From the NCBI RefSeq assembly GCF_009830125.1, contig NZ_WUPT01000003.1, forward strand, positions 62,001 through 126,000: a stretch of DNA of 64,000 nt, written 5' to 3'. The position numbers and the translations under genes were made by a program. The first letter of the stretch is position 1. Every line of letters starts with the position of its first letter. Positions 35,697 through 44,593 of this stretch are shown here, piece by piece. Under the pieces are notes generated by a model. That model made no database searches, was not told the origin of the DNA, and saw nothing but the letters and a program-made list of their open reading frames with translations. The DNA is from Kangsaoukella pontilimi (GTDB lineage: Bacteria > Pseudomonadota > Alphaproteobacteria > Rhodobacterales > Rhodobacteraceae).

Positions 35697-36383
35697 TTAG
35701 GAAAAATACCGCTCGACCACGGCGATCACGTCCGTCGCAGGGTCGGCCAGTTCGGGATGCGCGGCCAGAAGCGTGACCAGCCTGTCATAGTCCTCGGCCG
35801 TGTCGAGCGTGATGCGGATATCGGACAAATCCGTCTTCAGCCGATGCCCGGCCAGACGGAACCGCTTGGGGTTGCGGTAAAGGAACGGCGTCACATGCTC
35901 GCGGTCATAGGGATCTGTCGCCTCGTCATCGGCTTCGATCAGCCGGTCGGCGCGCAACACCTCGCAATCGAGGCCCACAGGAAACGTCCGTTCGGGCCAG
36001 TTCGTGCTCATGTAGTCCATCCGGGCCGGGTCGAACCGGTCGAGCATGGCATCCAGGATCGCGGGCGAGAACAGAGGGCAGTCGCTTGTAACCCGAACAA
36101 GGATATCGGCCCCGCTTTCCCGCGCGGCCCGGCCATAGCGAGACAGGACATCCGTTTCCGAGCCGCGAATGCAGGTCCAGCCGTTGCGATCGCAGGCCGC
36201 TTCGATCGCGTCGTCGGCAGGCTCGGTCGAGGTGGCGACCATGACCCTGTCCACCCGCTTGGCAGCGGAGACGCGTGTGACCACATGGGTCAGAACGGGT
36301 TGCCCGGAGAGCGGCTTCAGCACCTTGCCGGGTAGGCGCGACGATCCCATCCGCGCCTGAATGACAACGACGGTTTCAGGCAC
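35697..36383 (-). CDS. pseF: CMP-pseudaminate cytidylyltransferase (SpsF/PseF-like)
   Basis: Last step: activates pseudaminic acid with CTP. The 228-residue product has the nucleotidyltransferase signature VVVIQARMGSSRLPGKVL and the following VTSDCPLFSP block. I take GTG 36383, which overlaps the pseC stop by 8 bp; the alternative is TTG 36398. The family includes SpsF; PseF identity rests on the neighbours. It is read with pseC and pseB. Confidence 0.85.
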   Translation of the reverse strand: MPETVVVIQARMGSSRLPGKVLKPLSGQPVLTHVVTRVSAAKRVDRVMVATSTEPADDAIEAACDRNGWTCIRGSETDVLSRYGRAARESGADILVRVTSDCPLFSPAILDAMLDRFDPARMDYMSTNWPERTFPVGLDCEVLRADRLIEADDEATDPYDREHVTPFLYRNPKRFRLAGHRLKTDLSDIRITLDTAEDYDRLVTLLAAHPELADPATDVIAVVERYFS

Positions 36384-37548
36384 CGAGTATCTCGGCAATC
36401 GCCGCCCTCACCCGGTCCTGATCGGCATCGGTCAGGCGCGGATAGATGGGCAGGCTGAGGCAGCGTGCGTAATAGGCCTCGGCGCCCGGATAGTCTTCAG
36501 GCCGGAAGCCGAGGGCACGGTATTCCGGCTGGCTCGGGATCGGGATGTAGTGCACCTGCGTTTCGATCCCTTGCGCCTTAAGCCCGTCATAGAGCGCGCG
36601 CCGCATGGCGGCGTCGGCGGCGCGGACGGCGTAAAGGTGCCAGCTCGACACCTCGCTCGGGGCGGGCAGGCCAAGGGGCAGACCGGCGAGGATCTCGCCA
36701 TAGCGCCGCGCCCGGTCGCGCCGGGCGGCCATGAACTCGTCGAGCCGCTCCATCTGGGCAAGGCCGAGCGCCGCCTGAATGTCGCAAAGCCGGTAGTTGA
36801 AGCCGAGCGCGTGCTGCTCGTAGTACCACGCACCGTCCTCGGGCCGCGCGACGCTCAGCAGGGCCGGATCCTTGGTGATCCCGTGAGACCGCAGCATCGC
36901 CATCCGCCAGGCGAGGTCCTCAGAGCGGGTGACGATCATGCCGCCTTCGCCCGTGGTGATTGACTTGAGCGGATGAAAGCTGAAGGTCGCGGCCGTCGAG
37001 AGCGGGTGCGCGCCGACCTTTACGTTGGGGCGATCCTCGTAGGCCGCGCCGAAGGCATGCGCCGCGTCCTCGACCAGAGTGACGCCATGCTCGGCGCAGA
37101 TCGCGGCGATCCGGTCGAAGCCGCCGGTATGGCCCGCCAGATGCACCGCGACCAGCATGTCGGGCTTGCGCCCACCGGCAGTCAGTTTCGCGGCCAGCTT
37201 GTCCGGGTCGATCATCCCCGTCTCTGGGTCCACATCGACGAAATCCACTTCCGCGCCCAGATAGCGCGCGGCATTGGCCGAGGCGACGAAACTGACGGGC
37301 GAGGTCCAGACAAGGCTGTCGGGGCCGATGTCCAGCGCCTGAAGCGCGATATGCAGCGCCGCCGTGCCGTTCGACACGGCCACCCCGTGGCCCGCCCCGG
37401 TCCAGCGTGCGGCGGCCTCCTCGAAGGCCACGACGCTGGGTCCCTGGGTCAGGAAAGGGGCCGAAACGGCCTCGGCCAGCGCCGATGCGTCCCGCGCATC
37501 GACGGTCTGACAGCTATAGGGAATGCGCTCGGCCACCGCGTCACGCAT
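36376..37548 (-). CDS. pseC: UDP-4-amino-4,6-dideoxy-L-AltNAc aminotransferase
   Basis: Second step of pseudaminic acid synthesis: PLP-dependent 4-amination. The 390-residue DegT/DnrJ/EryC1 aminotransferase has GTAAL, the EDAAHAFGA block and the PLP lysine K195 in FHPLKSITTGEGG. Start ATG 37548 overlaps the end of pseB by 8 bp, so both are coupled. The family alone would allow other sugar aminotransferases; placement between pseB and pseF makes PseC the likely role. Confidence 0.9.
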   Translation of the reverse strand: MRDAVAERIPYSCQTVDARDASALAEAVSAPFLTQGPSVVAFEEAAARWTGAGHGVAVSNGTAALHIALQALDIGPDSLVWTSPVSFVASANAARYLGAEVDFVDVDPETGMIDPDKLAAKLTAGGRKPDMLVAVHLAGHTGGFDRIAAICAEHGVTLVEDAAHAFGAAYEDRPNVKVGAHPLSTAATFSFHPLKSITTGEGGMIVTRSEDLAWRMAMLRSHGITKDPALLSVARPEDGAWYYEQHALGFNYRLCDIQAALGLAQMERLDEFMAARRDRARRYGEILAGLPLGLPAPSEVSSWHLYAVRAADAAMRRALYDGLKAQGIETQVHYIPIPSQPEYRALGFRPEDYPGAEAYYARCLSLPIYPRLTDADQDRVRAAIAEILGA

Positions 37549-38551
37549 CGAAGGGCATCGCGTCGTCGATGATGCCCCTCAGCTCTTCCGGCGTGACGTA
37601 GTGGTCGTTGTTCAGCGATGTGTAGCTGAAATCCTGCTCCACCGGCGTCCCTGTCTCGCCATTGGCCGAGGTCAGGTAGTCGACGTCGATATTGCGGAAG
37701 GTGAAGGACGGCTTGACCACGTAATGGTTCTCGAACTCGATGGTCTGATGCGCCACATCGGGCAGGCAGAGCACCTCGTGCAGCTTCTCGCCCGGACGGA
37801 TGCCGATGATGCGCGTCTTCATACCCGGCGCGACTGCTTCCGCGATGGTGCCGATGGTAGCCGATGGGATCTTGGGGATGAAGGTCTCGCCCCCCCACAT
37901 CCGCGCGGCGCAGCTCGTCACGAAATCGACGCTCTGCTGCAGCGTCATCAGGTAACGCGTCATCTTGTCGTCGGTGATGGTCAGCTCGTCCGCGCCCTTG
38001 TCGCGAAGCTCCTGGAACAGCGGGATCACCGACCCGCGCGAGCCGATCACGTTGCCATAGCGCACGACCGACACCCGCGTCGGGCGCTTGCCCGCGACGT
38101 TGTTGGCCGACAGCGCCAGCTTTTCGGCGGCGAGCTTGGTCGCGCCATAGAGGTTCACGGGCGCCGCCGCCTTGTCGGTCGAAAGCGCGATCACCTTGGC
38201 CACGTTGTTGGCGAGCGCCGCGTCAACCACGTTCTGGGTGCCGTTGATATTTGTCTTCACCGCCTCGGACGGGTTGTATTCCAGCGCCGGCACCTGCTTC
38301 AGCGCGGCGGCGTGAACGACGATGTCCACGTCCTCCATCGCCTGCATCAGACGCTCGCGGTCGCGGATATCGCCAAGGAAGTAGCGCAGAGCAGGGTGGT
38401 CGTAATGCCCCTGCATGACCGATTGCTTGTATTCGTCACGGCTGAACACGATCAGCCGGCGCGGATTGTAGTTCTCGGAAATGGTTTTGATGAACCGCCG
38501 ACCAAAGGACCCGGTGCCCCCGGTGACCAGAATGCTCTTGTCGTCAAACAA
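37541..38551 (-). CDS. pseB: UDP-GlcNAc 4,6-dehydratase (inverting)
   Basis: First step of the pathway. The 336-residue extended SDR has the Rossmann motif GGTGSFGRRF, HAAALKQVPALEYNP, the catalytic STDKAAAPVNLYGATK set (T125, D126, K127, Y135, K139) and the IPKIPS and IGIRPGEKLHEVL blocks, all characteristic of PseB/FlaA1 rather than retaining dehydratases. Start 38551 overlaps the end of the flippase gene by 8 bp, so pseB-pseC-pseF follow the flippase in one leftward unit. Confidence 0.94.
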   Translation of the reverse strand: MFDDKSILVTGGTGSFGRRFIKTISENYNPRRLIVFSRDEYKQSVMQGHYDHPALRYFLGDIRDRERLMQAMEDVDIVVHAAALKQVPALEYNPSEAVKTNINGTQNVVDAALANNVAKVIALSTDKAAAPVNLYGATKLAAEKLALSANNVAGKRPTRVSVVRYGNVIGSRGSVIPLFQELRDKGADELTITDDKMTRYLMTLQQSVDFVTSCAARMWGGETFIPKIPSATIGTIAEAVAPGMKTRIIGIRPGEKLHEVLCLPDVAHQTIEFENHYVVKPSFTFRNIDVDYLTSANGETGTPVEQDFSYTSLNNDHYVTPEELRGIIDDAMPFDA

Positions 38552-39812
38552 CTTGTTTCGCTCCCGTATTATTCGATCCGGCCAGATGCGCGAGCACCAG
38601 TATGCCGCTGAGGATGAAGGTGGCGCCGAACGAGACGGCGGTGGCCAGCATGATGCCGCGCACGCCGCCCTCGGGCGCCCAGAGGATGGTCAGCCAGAGG
38701 TTCATGACGATCGCCAAAAGGCTGCAGACCGACATGACCACAATCGCCTTTTCCTGATGCAGGAACTTCATGTTGTGCATGAAGAAGCCCTGCAGAAGGA
38801 TCGCCAGCATGATGTATTTGGTGAGGGGAATGGCCTCGTGGAAGGCCTCGCCCAGAAGGACCGGCGCCACCCAGATGGACAGCGCATAGATTGCGCCCGC
38901 AGCCAGCGTCGCGGTCACGAAATACAGCCCCGAGACCGAAAGAACCTCGGTCAGGCGGCCCGGCTCGTCGGTCTTCAGCCGGCGGAACAGCCACGGCGTC
39001 CAGGCCAGAAGGAAGCTGTTGTTCACCACCCAGTAGGCCGAGGCAAACAGTGCCGCCACGCCGTAAAGCGCGCTGGCCGCGACGCCCAGAAAATGGGCGG
39101 CGGCCACCTTGTCGATCATCGCCATGGCCATGATCACCATGCCCGACGGCACGTAGAGCACGCCGAAACCCGCGATGTTGCGGTAGAACGAACGCTCCGG
39201 CAGTCGGAGGAAGCCGGTCGGGCGATAGCCCAGCATCCCGAGCGAGATCACCACCGACAGCGCAAGGCTCGCCATCCGGCCCAGGATCACCCCCTGCCAG
39301 CCCCAGCCCGCGAGCAGGAAGGCGAGGATGAACACAAGGCTGAGTGCGGCCTGAATGATCTGCGTATAAAGGAACATCATCCGCCGCCCGTGGAACTGGT
39401 GCAGCGCAAGTGCGGTATAGAACGCCTCGAAGAGGAACGCCGCCACCACGATGGACACCATCCACACGGCGGGGAACTGGGTCATCACGGCAAGGAAATC
39501 GCGGAAGACATAGGCCAGGCCCGCACCGGTCACCATCACGGCGGTCATGATGAAGAAGGCCGTGCGCACGAAGCGGTCCAGCTGACCCTCGTCGAAATCG
39601 TAGAACCGCATCCGGATCGCGTCCTGCACGGTCAGGCCGATGAAGGGCCTGAGGAAGGTCGCATAGGTCACGAACAGCACCCAGATCCCGTATTCGGCGG
39701 GCGCGAGCATCCGGGTCAGAAGGGGGGCGAGCAGAAACGGCACCATCGCTTCCACGCCGTTCGCGACGGCATAGAACAGCGACTGCTTCGCAAGTGTCCG
39801 CTTCGTTTTCAT
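38544..39812 (-). CDS. Wzx-like flippase (polysaccharide biosynthesis protein)
   Basis: A 422-residue integral membrane protein with about twelve hydrophobic helices and an RMLAPAEYGIWVLFVTY segment typical of the PST/MATE-like oligosaccharide flippase family. It would move undecaprenyl-linked glycan across the inner membrane. It is the first gene of the leftward pse unit, divergent from the GT-B-like gene across 106 AT-rich bases. Start ATG 39812 (MKTKRTLAKQS) has a basic lead as expected. Confidence 0.85.
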   Translation of the reverse strand: MKTKRTLAKQSLFYAVANGVEAMVPFLLAPLLTRMLAPAEYGIWVLFVTYATFLRPFIGLTVQDAIRMRFYDFDEGQLDRFVRTAFFIMTAVMVTGAGLAYVFRDFLAVMTQFPAVWMVSIVVAAFLFEAFYTALALHQFHGRRMMFLYTQIIQAALSLVFILAFLLAGWGWQGVILGRMASLALSVVISLGMLGYRPTGFLRLPERSFYRNIAGFGVLYVPSGMVIMAMAMIDKVAAAHFLGVAASALYGVAALFASAYWVVNNSFLLAWTPWLFRRLKTDEPGRLTEVLSVSGLYFVTATLAAGAIYALSIWVAPVLLGEAFHEAIPLTKYIMLAILLQGFFMHNMKFLHQEKAIVVMSVCSLLAIVMNLWLTILWAPEGGVRGIMLATAVSFGATFILSGILVLAHLAGSNNTGAKQVV

Positions 39813-39918
39813 CCAAACTGCTCGAGTTTTTTGCTCGTTTGCGCGAAATTACTCACCAATGATTCCGCGTGCCAAGGACTTTCTCCGACTGCACGAATAA
39901 TACCTAATTGCAAACAGG
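39813..39918. promoter_or_regulatory. AT-rich divergent region, flippase / glycosyltransferase
   Basis: 106 bp between divergent starts, noticeably AT-rich relative to flanking DNA, with a T-run. It should carry both promoters, but I cannot place boxes reliably. The GT gene's ATG has AGG only one base upstream, so its ribosome site is poor. Confidence 0.3.
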
Positions 39919-41430
39919 ATGTTGCCACTTTTGCCACGAAAATACGGCCAGATGATGTTGCGGGCGCTTGCGCCTGCCTTGCTGGACCGGTGGCCGATGC
40001 TGCACGACACAAGATTTTTTCCCGACCTTGCGGACCCTAACAGCCGTGGGGCTTCGACCGGAACACGCTATGACCTTGGCCGCGCGCTGGGCATCGTGCG
40101 GGCGATGGATACCAGCCCCACCCGCGCCGCCGTTTTCGACGAGATCAAGTCGAAGAACCGTGTCGTCTGGCTGGCCGACAGTCTCTATGCCCGAGCCGAT
40201 GCGCGGCTGACCCGCCGGCTGATCCTCGCCGCCTATATGCTGAAATCCGTGGCTTCCTTCGGTCCCGCACCGGGGCGGGACGCTCGGGCGGTCACCGTCG
40301 CCGGCTTTGCCAACGAGGTTCACGCCATCGACCGCGTTGCGGCGCTTCTGCCCGACACGCCGTTTGCACATATCCGCGCCAAGCGCAGCAACCTGACCGC
40401 GCGCGGTCAGGGCGCGGCACTTCTCGCTACGCTCGGCCTGATCGGCGCGCGCTGGCGCTATCTGGGGCGTCTGGCGCGGCGACATGACTTCATGCCCGCC
40501 TGTCGGATCGCCTCCACGCTGGCGGCCTATGCCCGTTTCGGGGCGATGCTCGACGCCGCGCCCCGCGCGCGTGCCGCCATCGTTGCAAGCAATTACAGCC
40601 CCGATGCACTCGGCCTCTCGGCGGCGGCCCACAAGGCCGGGCGCCGCGTCGTCTATGTCAACCACGCGCCGGTGCCACAGAATAGCCCCTACGTCCCGCC
40701 GGTCCACGCCGATTGCGCCTTCTTCAACGGCGCGGCGATCCACGACACCTACAAGAGCCGGAGCCGCTGCGACACGCATCCCGTCTTCATCGGGCAGGAG
40801 GGCGCGACCGCACGGATGCGCCTGACCGCCGACGCCCCCCGTACCGTCGGCATCTTCCTGACCGCACTCACCCGCAAAGATACGCTGACACGGCTCGTGA
40901 GCGAAATCCGCACCGCGCATCCGGACGCCCATATCCTGATCCGCCACCACCCCGTGGCGCTTCTGAAAACCGATCTGACCGAGCTCGAGGCCGAAACGCC
41001 CAACCTGACCGTTACCATCGGCACCCCGCTCGACGGTGACATCGCCGCCTGCGATGCAGTCATCTGCGGCAATAGCGGCGTGATCCTGAACACGCTTCGC
41101 GGCGGCCGGCCCGTGGCCTATCTGCCGGCGCTCGACGAATTGCCGCTCGACTACAACGGGTTCCTGGCCGAGGGGCTGGTCCCCCGGATCGACGCTTTCA
41201 CGGCCGAAACGCATGACATGCTGACCGGCTTCTACGACCGGGCCGAGTGGACAAAGACCATGCGCCGCTTCGATGCGTCCTACCTGCGCCCGGCCGAGGA
41301 CCTCGCCCAGGCCGCGCGTCAGACCCTGATGGCGCTTCTGGCGCTTCAGCCGTCGGCGACCATCCCGGCTTCCAACGGTGTGCCGCGCGCCACGTCGCGC
41401 CCCGCCGTCTTGCCCAGCACGTCCTCGTAA
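39919..41430 (+). CDS. GT-B-like glycosyltransferase, possible nonulosonate transferase
   Basis: A 503-residue soluble protein. The C-terminal half has a glycine-rich donor-type segment, ICGNSGVILNTLRGGRPVAYL, and an earlier LIRHHPVALL, as in GT-B or TagF/sialyltransferase-like enzymes of surface glycans. The N-terminal half is not recognisable. In context it is the best candidate to transfer pseudaminic acid or another sugar. Its last 28 codons lie antisense over the end of pseI, so the true C-terminus may be altered. The start at 39919 has a weak ribosome site; ATG 39952 is an alternative. Confidence 0.65.
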   Translation: MLPLLPRKYGQMMLRALAPALLDRWPMLHDTRFFPDLADPNSRGASTGTRYDLGRALGIVRAMDTSPTRAAVFDEIKSKNRVVWLADSLYARADARLTRRLILAAYMLKSVASFGPAPGRDARAVTVAGFANEVHAIDRVAALLPDTPFAHIRAKRSNLTARGQGAALLATLGLIGARWRYLGRLARRHDFMPACRIASTLAAYARFGAMLDAAPRARAAIVASNYSPDALGLSAAAHKAGRRVVYVNHAPVPQNSPYVPPVHADCAFFNGAAIHDTYKSRSRCDTHPVFIGQEGATARMRLTADAPRTVGIFLTALTRKDTLTRLVSEIRTAHPDAHILIRHHPVALLKTDLTELEAETPNLTVTIGTPLDGDIAACDAVICGNSGVILNTLRGGRPVAYLPALDELPLDYNGFLAEGLVPRIDAFTAETHDMLTGFYDRAEWTKTMRRFDASYLRPAEDLAQAARQTLMALLALQPSATIPASNGVPRATSRPAVLPSTSS

Positions 41431-42401
41431 TACTTGGTGTGCATCCCGAAACCGGGACGAATGCATCGGATGTTCTCGGGCGTGAATGTCTCGCCCGCTG
41501 CGATATCGGCCACCACATAGATCGACCTGCGGAAGCGTTCTGACTTCTTCTCGGTGGCACTCGCCGCGCCAAAAGCCCCGTCCCCGATGGCCGACCATGC
41601 CTCTGCCACGTCACGCACATAGGCGGCCATCGTCTCGGGCGTGGCCGAAAAGGCCGAATCCACCGTGTCGTCATCGGCGCTGAGCGTCAGGTGCTTTTCG
41701 AACACCGTCGCGCCAAGACCCACCGCGGTGATCGCCGCCACGCTGCCCACGGTGTGATCCGAAAGCCCGACCTGGCAATCCGGGAACATCGCGGCCAGCG
41801 CCGGGATACGGGCAAGGTTGCTGTCGGCCACGGCGGCCGGATAGCTCGACGTGCAGGCCAGCAGGCAGACCGGACCCGAGCCTGCTTCTGCCAGATGAGC
41901 GCGCGTTTCCCGGATGTCCTGCTCCGAGGCCAGTCCGCAGGACACGATCACCGGCTTTTTCGTCGCCGCGACCTTTTTCAGAAGCGGCACGAACGTGTGC
42001 TCGAACGACGCGACCTTGAAGGCAGGCGCGCCGAGGTCCTCTAGGAAATCCACCGCCGTCTCGTCGAAAGGCGTCGAGAAGATCTCGATTCCAAGACGCC
42101 GTGCGTCCTCGAACAGTTCCGCGTGCCATTCCCACGGCGTATGCGCCTCGTCATAGAGGTCATAGAGCGTCCGACCGTTCCAGAGGCTGCCGGGGTCCTC
42201 GATCCGGAAATCGGCGCTGTCATGGTCGATGGTGATCGTGTCGGCGGTATAGGTCTGAAGCTTGACCGCGTCAGCGCCGCTCTCGGCGGCGGCGGCGACA
42301 AGTTCTTTCGCGCGGGTCAGGTCGCCGCCGTGATTGCCCGAGATCTCGGCGATGACATAGGGGCGGTCCTTGGGCGAAATCCGGCGTCCGGCAATCTGCA
42401 T
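41346..42401 (-). CDS. pseI: Pseudaminic acid synthase
   Basis: Condenses the 6-deoxy-diacetamido-altrose product with phosphoenolpyruvate to pseudaminic acid. The 351-residue NeuB-family protein has the start block VIAEISGNHGGDL, EIFSTPFDE, and LSDHTVG / VFEKHLTLS active-site regions, then a C-terminal SAF (antifreeze-like) domain from about residue 285. NeuB/LegI are family alternatives, but PseB, PseC, PseG, PseH and PseF neighbours support PseI. It is on the strand opposite to the GT gene and divergent from serB. Confidence 0.93.
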   Translation of the reverse strand: MQIAGRRISPKDRPYVIAEISGNHGGDLTRAKELVAAAAESGADAVKLQTYTADTITIDHDSADFRIEDPGSLWNGRTLYDLYDEAHTPWEWHAELFEDARRLGIEIFSTPFDETAVDFLEDLGAPAFKVASFEHTFVPLLKKVAATKKPVIVSCGLASEQDIRETRAHLAEAGSGPVCLLACTSSYPAAVADSNLARIPALAAMFPDCQVGLSDHTVGSVAAITAVGLGATVFEKHLTLSADDDTVDSAFSATPETMAAYVRDVAEAWSAIGDGAFGAASATEKKSERFRRSIYVVADIAAGETFTPENIRCIRPGFGMHTKYYEDVLGKTAGRDVARGTPLEAGMVADG

Positions 42402-42585
42402 GTGACTATCCTGCTCGTGCGTTTTGCGCAGTTCTACCCCGTCGCGGGGACTGGCGAAAGCCCGCCATCGGCGTGCCGCGCCAATCTCTCCGCACCTGTG
42501 GTCGCCCGCTTTCCGTCCGCGGGGGTTTCCGAGGCTGCGATATGACGCTAGATCGCGGGCAACTGTCTATAGCGGACCGAAAACC
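42402..42585. promoter_or_regulatory. Divergent pseI / serB intergenic region
   Basis: 184 bp between divergent starts. I see no repeat copy, no coding frame with a ribosome site and no clear promoter boxes. It marks the right edge of the glycan island. Confidence 0.3.
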
Positions 42586-43458
42586 ATGTATGTCGTCTCT
42601 CTGATCGCGCCTCGCGGCCTTCTCGACCCGTCCCTCGTCACCAGCCTGCAAACCGCATGGGGCGGGGGCGAGGCGGTCTGGCTGTCACCCGACGAGGCGG
42701 CGGAGTTTCCGGTTGCCGCGGTACCGGGGAACCTCGACCCGGTTCGCGCGGATGTGGCGGGCATGTCGGTTGATGTGAACGTGGTCCCCGCCGAGGGCCG
42801 CCGCAAACGCCTTCTGATCGCGGATATGGATTCGACCATGATCGGTCAGGAATGCATCGACGAGTTGGCCGACGAGGCGGGGGTAGGCGCACATGTGGCG
42901 GGCATAACCGCGCGGGCCATGAACGGAGAGCTGGATTTCGAAGAGGCCCTGACCGAGCGTGTCGGCCTTCTGAAAGGGCTGCCCGTGTCGGTGATCGACC
43001 GCGTTCTCGACACGCGGATCACGCTCGCCGCGGGCGGGCCCGAGCTGGTCGCCACGATGCGGGCGGGCGGCGCGCGGGCGGCGCTGGTCTCGGGCGGGTT
43101 CGTTCAGTTCACAGGCCGGATCGCGGAAAAGCTCGGCTTCGACGAGCACCGGGCCAACACGCTCCTTGAGGCGGATGGCACCCTCACCGGCGACGTCGCG
43201 CGCCCGATCCTCGGGCGGGACGCCAAGGTCACCGCACTGAACGAGATAACCGCCGCCATGGGCGTGACCCCGATGGAGGCGGTGGCGGTGGGCGACGGCG
43301 CCAATGACCTCGGCATGATCGAGGCGGCGGGCATGGGCGTGGCGCTTCACGCCAAGCCATCCGTCGCGGCTCAGGCACCGGTCCGGGTGGACCACGGCGA
43401 TCTGACCGCGCTTCTGTTCCTGCAGGGCTATGCCCGGGCCGACTTCGTCACCCCGTAA
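42586..43458 (+). CDS. serB: Phosphoserine phosphatase
   Basis: Final step of serine synthesis. The 290-residue HAD phosphatase has motif I DMDSTMIGQECIDELA, a serine motif II in LVSGGFVQFTG, lysine in ILGRDAKV and motif III GDGANDLGMIEAAG. The N-terminal ~75 residues form the small domain found in SerB. ATG 42586 begins MYVVSLIAP; the longer frame upstream is non-homologous. It overlaps the converging asparaginase gene by 11 bp. The other serine genes are about 11 kb away. Confidence 0.95.
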   Translation: MYVVSLIAPRGLLDPSLVTSLQTAWGGGEAVWLSPDEAAEFPVAAVPGNLDPVRADVAGMSVDVNVVPAEGRRKRLLIADMDSTMIGQECIDELADEAGVGAHVAGITARAMNGELDFEEALTERVGLLKGLPVSVIDRVLDTRITLAAGGPELVATMRAGGARAALVSGGFVQFTGRIAEKLGFDEHRANTLLEADGTLTGDVARPILGRDAKVTALNEITAAMGVTPMEAVAVGDGANDLGMIEAAGMGVALHAKPSVAAQAPVRVDHGDLTALLFLQGYARADFVTP

Positions 43459-44440
43459 GGCCAGCCACCGGTCGGACATGGCCCGTGTTGACCCCCATCC
43501 GGTTGGGAACCGGCTGCGCCAGTAACGCGGCAATGCCCGGCGCATCGGCGGAAACCGCGCCAACCCGGACCAGAAGCGCCGCGATGACGGCAGTCGAGGC
43601 GCGCTTGGCCCCGTCGTCGATCTTGACGGCAATGCCGATCCCCCGCTCGGGCAGAATGGCGGTATAGACGCCTTCGGCCCCGGTTTTCGCGACGAAGCGG
43701 CCCGGAGCACTGTCCATCAATGTCTTGCAGGCGGCGAGGCGGCCAGAGACGAGACCCGGATGCGCCATCATCGCCTCGCGCAGCCGGACCATGGCCGACT
43801 GCCGTGCGTCTCTGCCGTCGATGGCGGTGGCAAAGCGTGCCATCGCGCCCGCCAGATTGCGGAGCGTCGTGGCAAAATTCGGTGCCGAGCAGCCGTCGAT
43901 ACCCCATCCGGGTGAGGGCGCGCCGGTCACCTCCTCGAAGGCGGCGCGCACCGCTTTCTGCACCGGGTGATCCATCTCCACATAGTCCGGCCCGGCGCCC
44001 AGATGCCGGGCGAGCATCAGGAAGCCGGTATGCTTTCCCGAACAGTTGTTGTGGACGCGGGTGGGGGCCTCTCCAGCGCGGATCATTTCGTCGTGGTGCG
44101 CGGGGTCGCGCGACGCCTCCGGCCCGCAGAGCAGGTCATGCGCGCCGAGTCCGAGGTCGCCCAGCCAGCGTGAAACAAGCTCGACATGCCGCGGTTCGCC
44201 CTCGTGACTGGCTGAGGCCAGCGCCAGCCGCACGGCATCGAGATCCCGGCCCGCGCCGGATTCCAGAAGCGGCAGCGCCTGGATCATCTTGCAGGACGAG
44301 CGCGGCAGGATGACCTTGTCAGGGTCGCCCCAGCCGTCGATCAATGCACCATCCGGCCCGACGATTGCCGCATGGCCCCGGTGAACGGACTCGGTGATCT
44401 CGCCTCGGGTGACTTCGGCCAGAAGGGCGGCATCGGACAT
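43448..44440 (-). CDS. L-asparaginase II (Rhizobium etli ReAV-like)
   Basis: A 330-residue asparaginase of the rhizobial class 3 type, hydrolysing asparagine to aspartate and ammonia. The catalytic set described for the R. etli enzyme ReAV is present at matching spacing: S48 and K51 (RSSCKM), C133 and K136 (CSGKH), and C184 (DGCSAP). The N-terminal MSDAALLAEVTRG is standard. No signal peptide, so it is cytoplasmic. It overlaps serB by 11 bp at the 3' end. No asparagine transporter lies nearby. Confidence 0.92.
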   Translation of the reverse strand: MSDAALLAEVTRGEITESVHRGHAAIVGPDGALIDGWGDPDKVILPRSSCKMIQALPLLESGAGRDLDAVRLALASASHEGEPRHVELVSRWLGDLGLGAHDLLCGPEASRDPAHHDEMIRAGEAPTRVHNNCSGKHTGFLMLARHLGAGPDYVEMDHPVQKAVRAAFEEVTGAPSPGWGIDGCSAPNFATTLRNLAGAMARFATAIDGRDARQSAMVRLREAMMAHPGLVSGRLAACKTLMDSAPGRFVAKTGAEGVYTAILPERGIGIAVKIDDGAKRASTAVIAALLVRVGAVSADAPGIAALLAQPVPNRMGVNTGHVRPVAGLTG

Positions 44441-44593
44441 CGGACAACCTCGCGGGAATGTGCGGCGATTTTCCGCCGTTCGGGGGTTTCGTTCCTGAAC
44501 CGGATTACGTTATTGATCGCCTATTGATAAGGGGCTTTCAGGTCCGAACGGCGCCCTGAAGACAGTGCCGAAGACCGGGGAAAAGGCAGCAGC

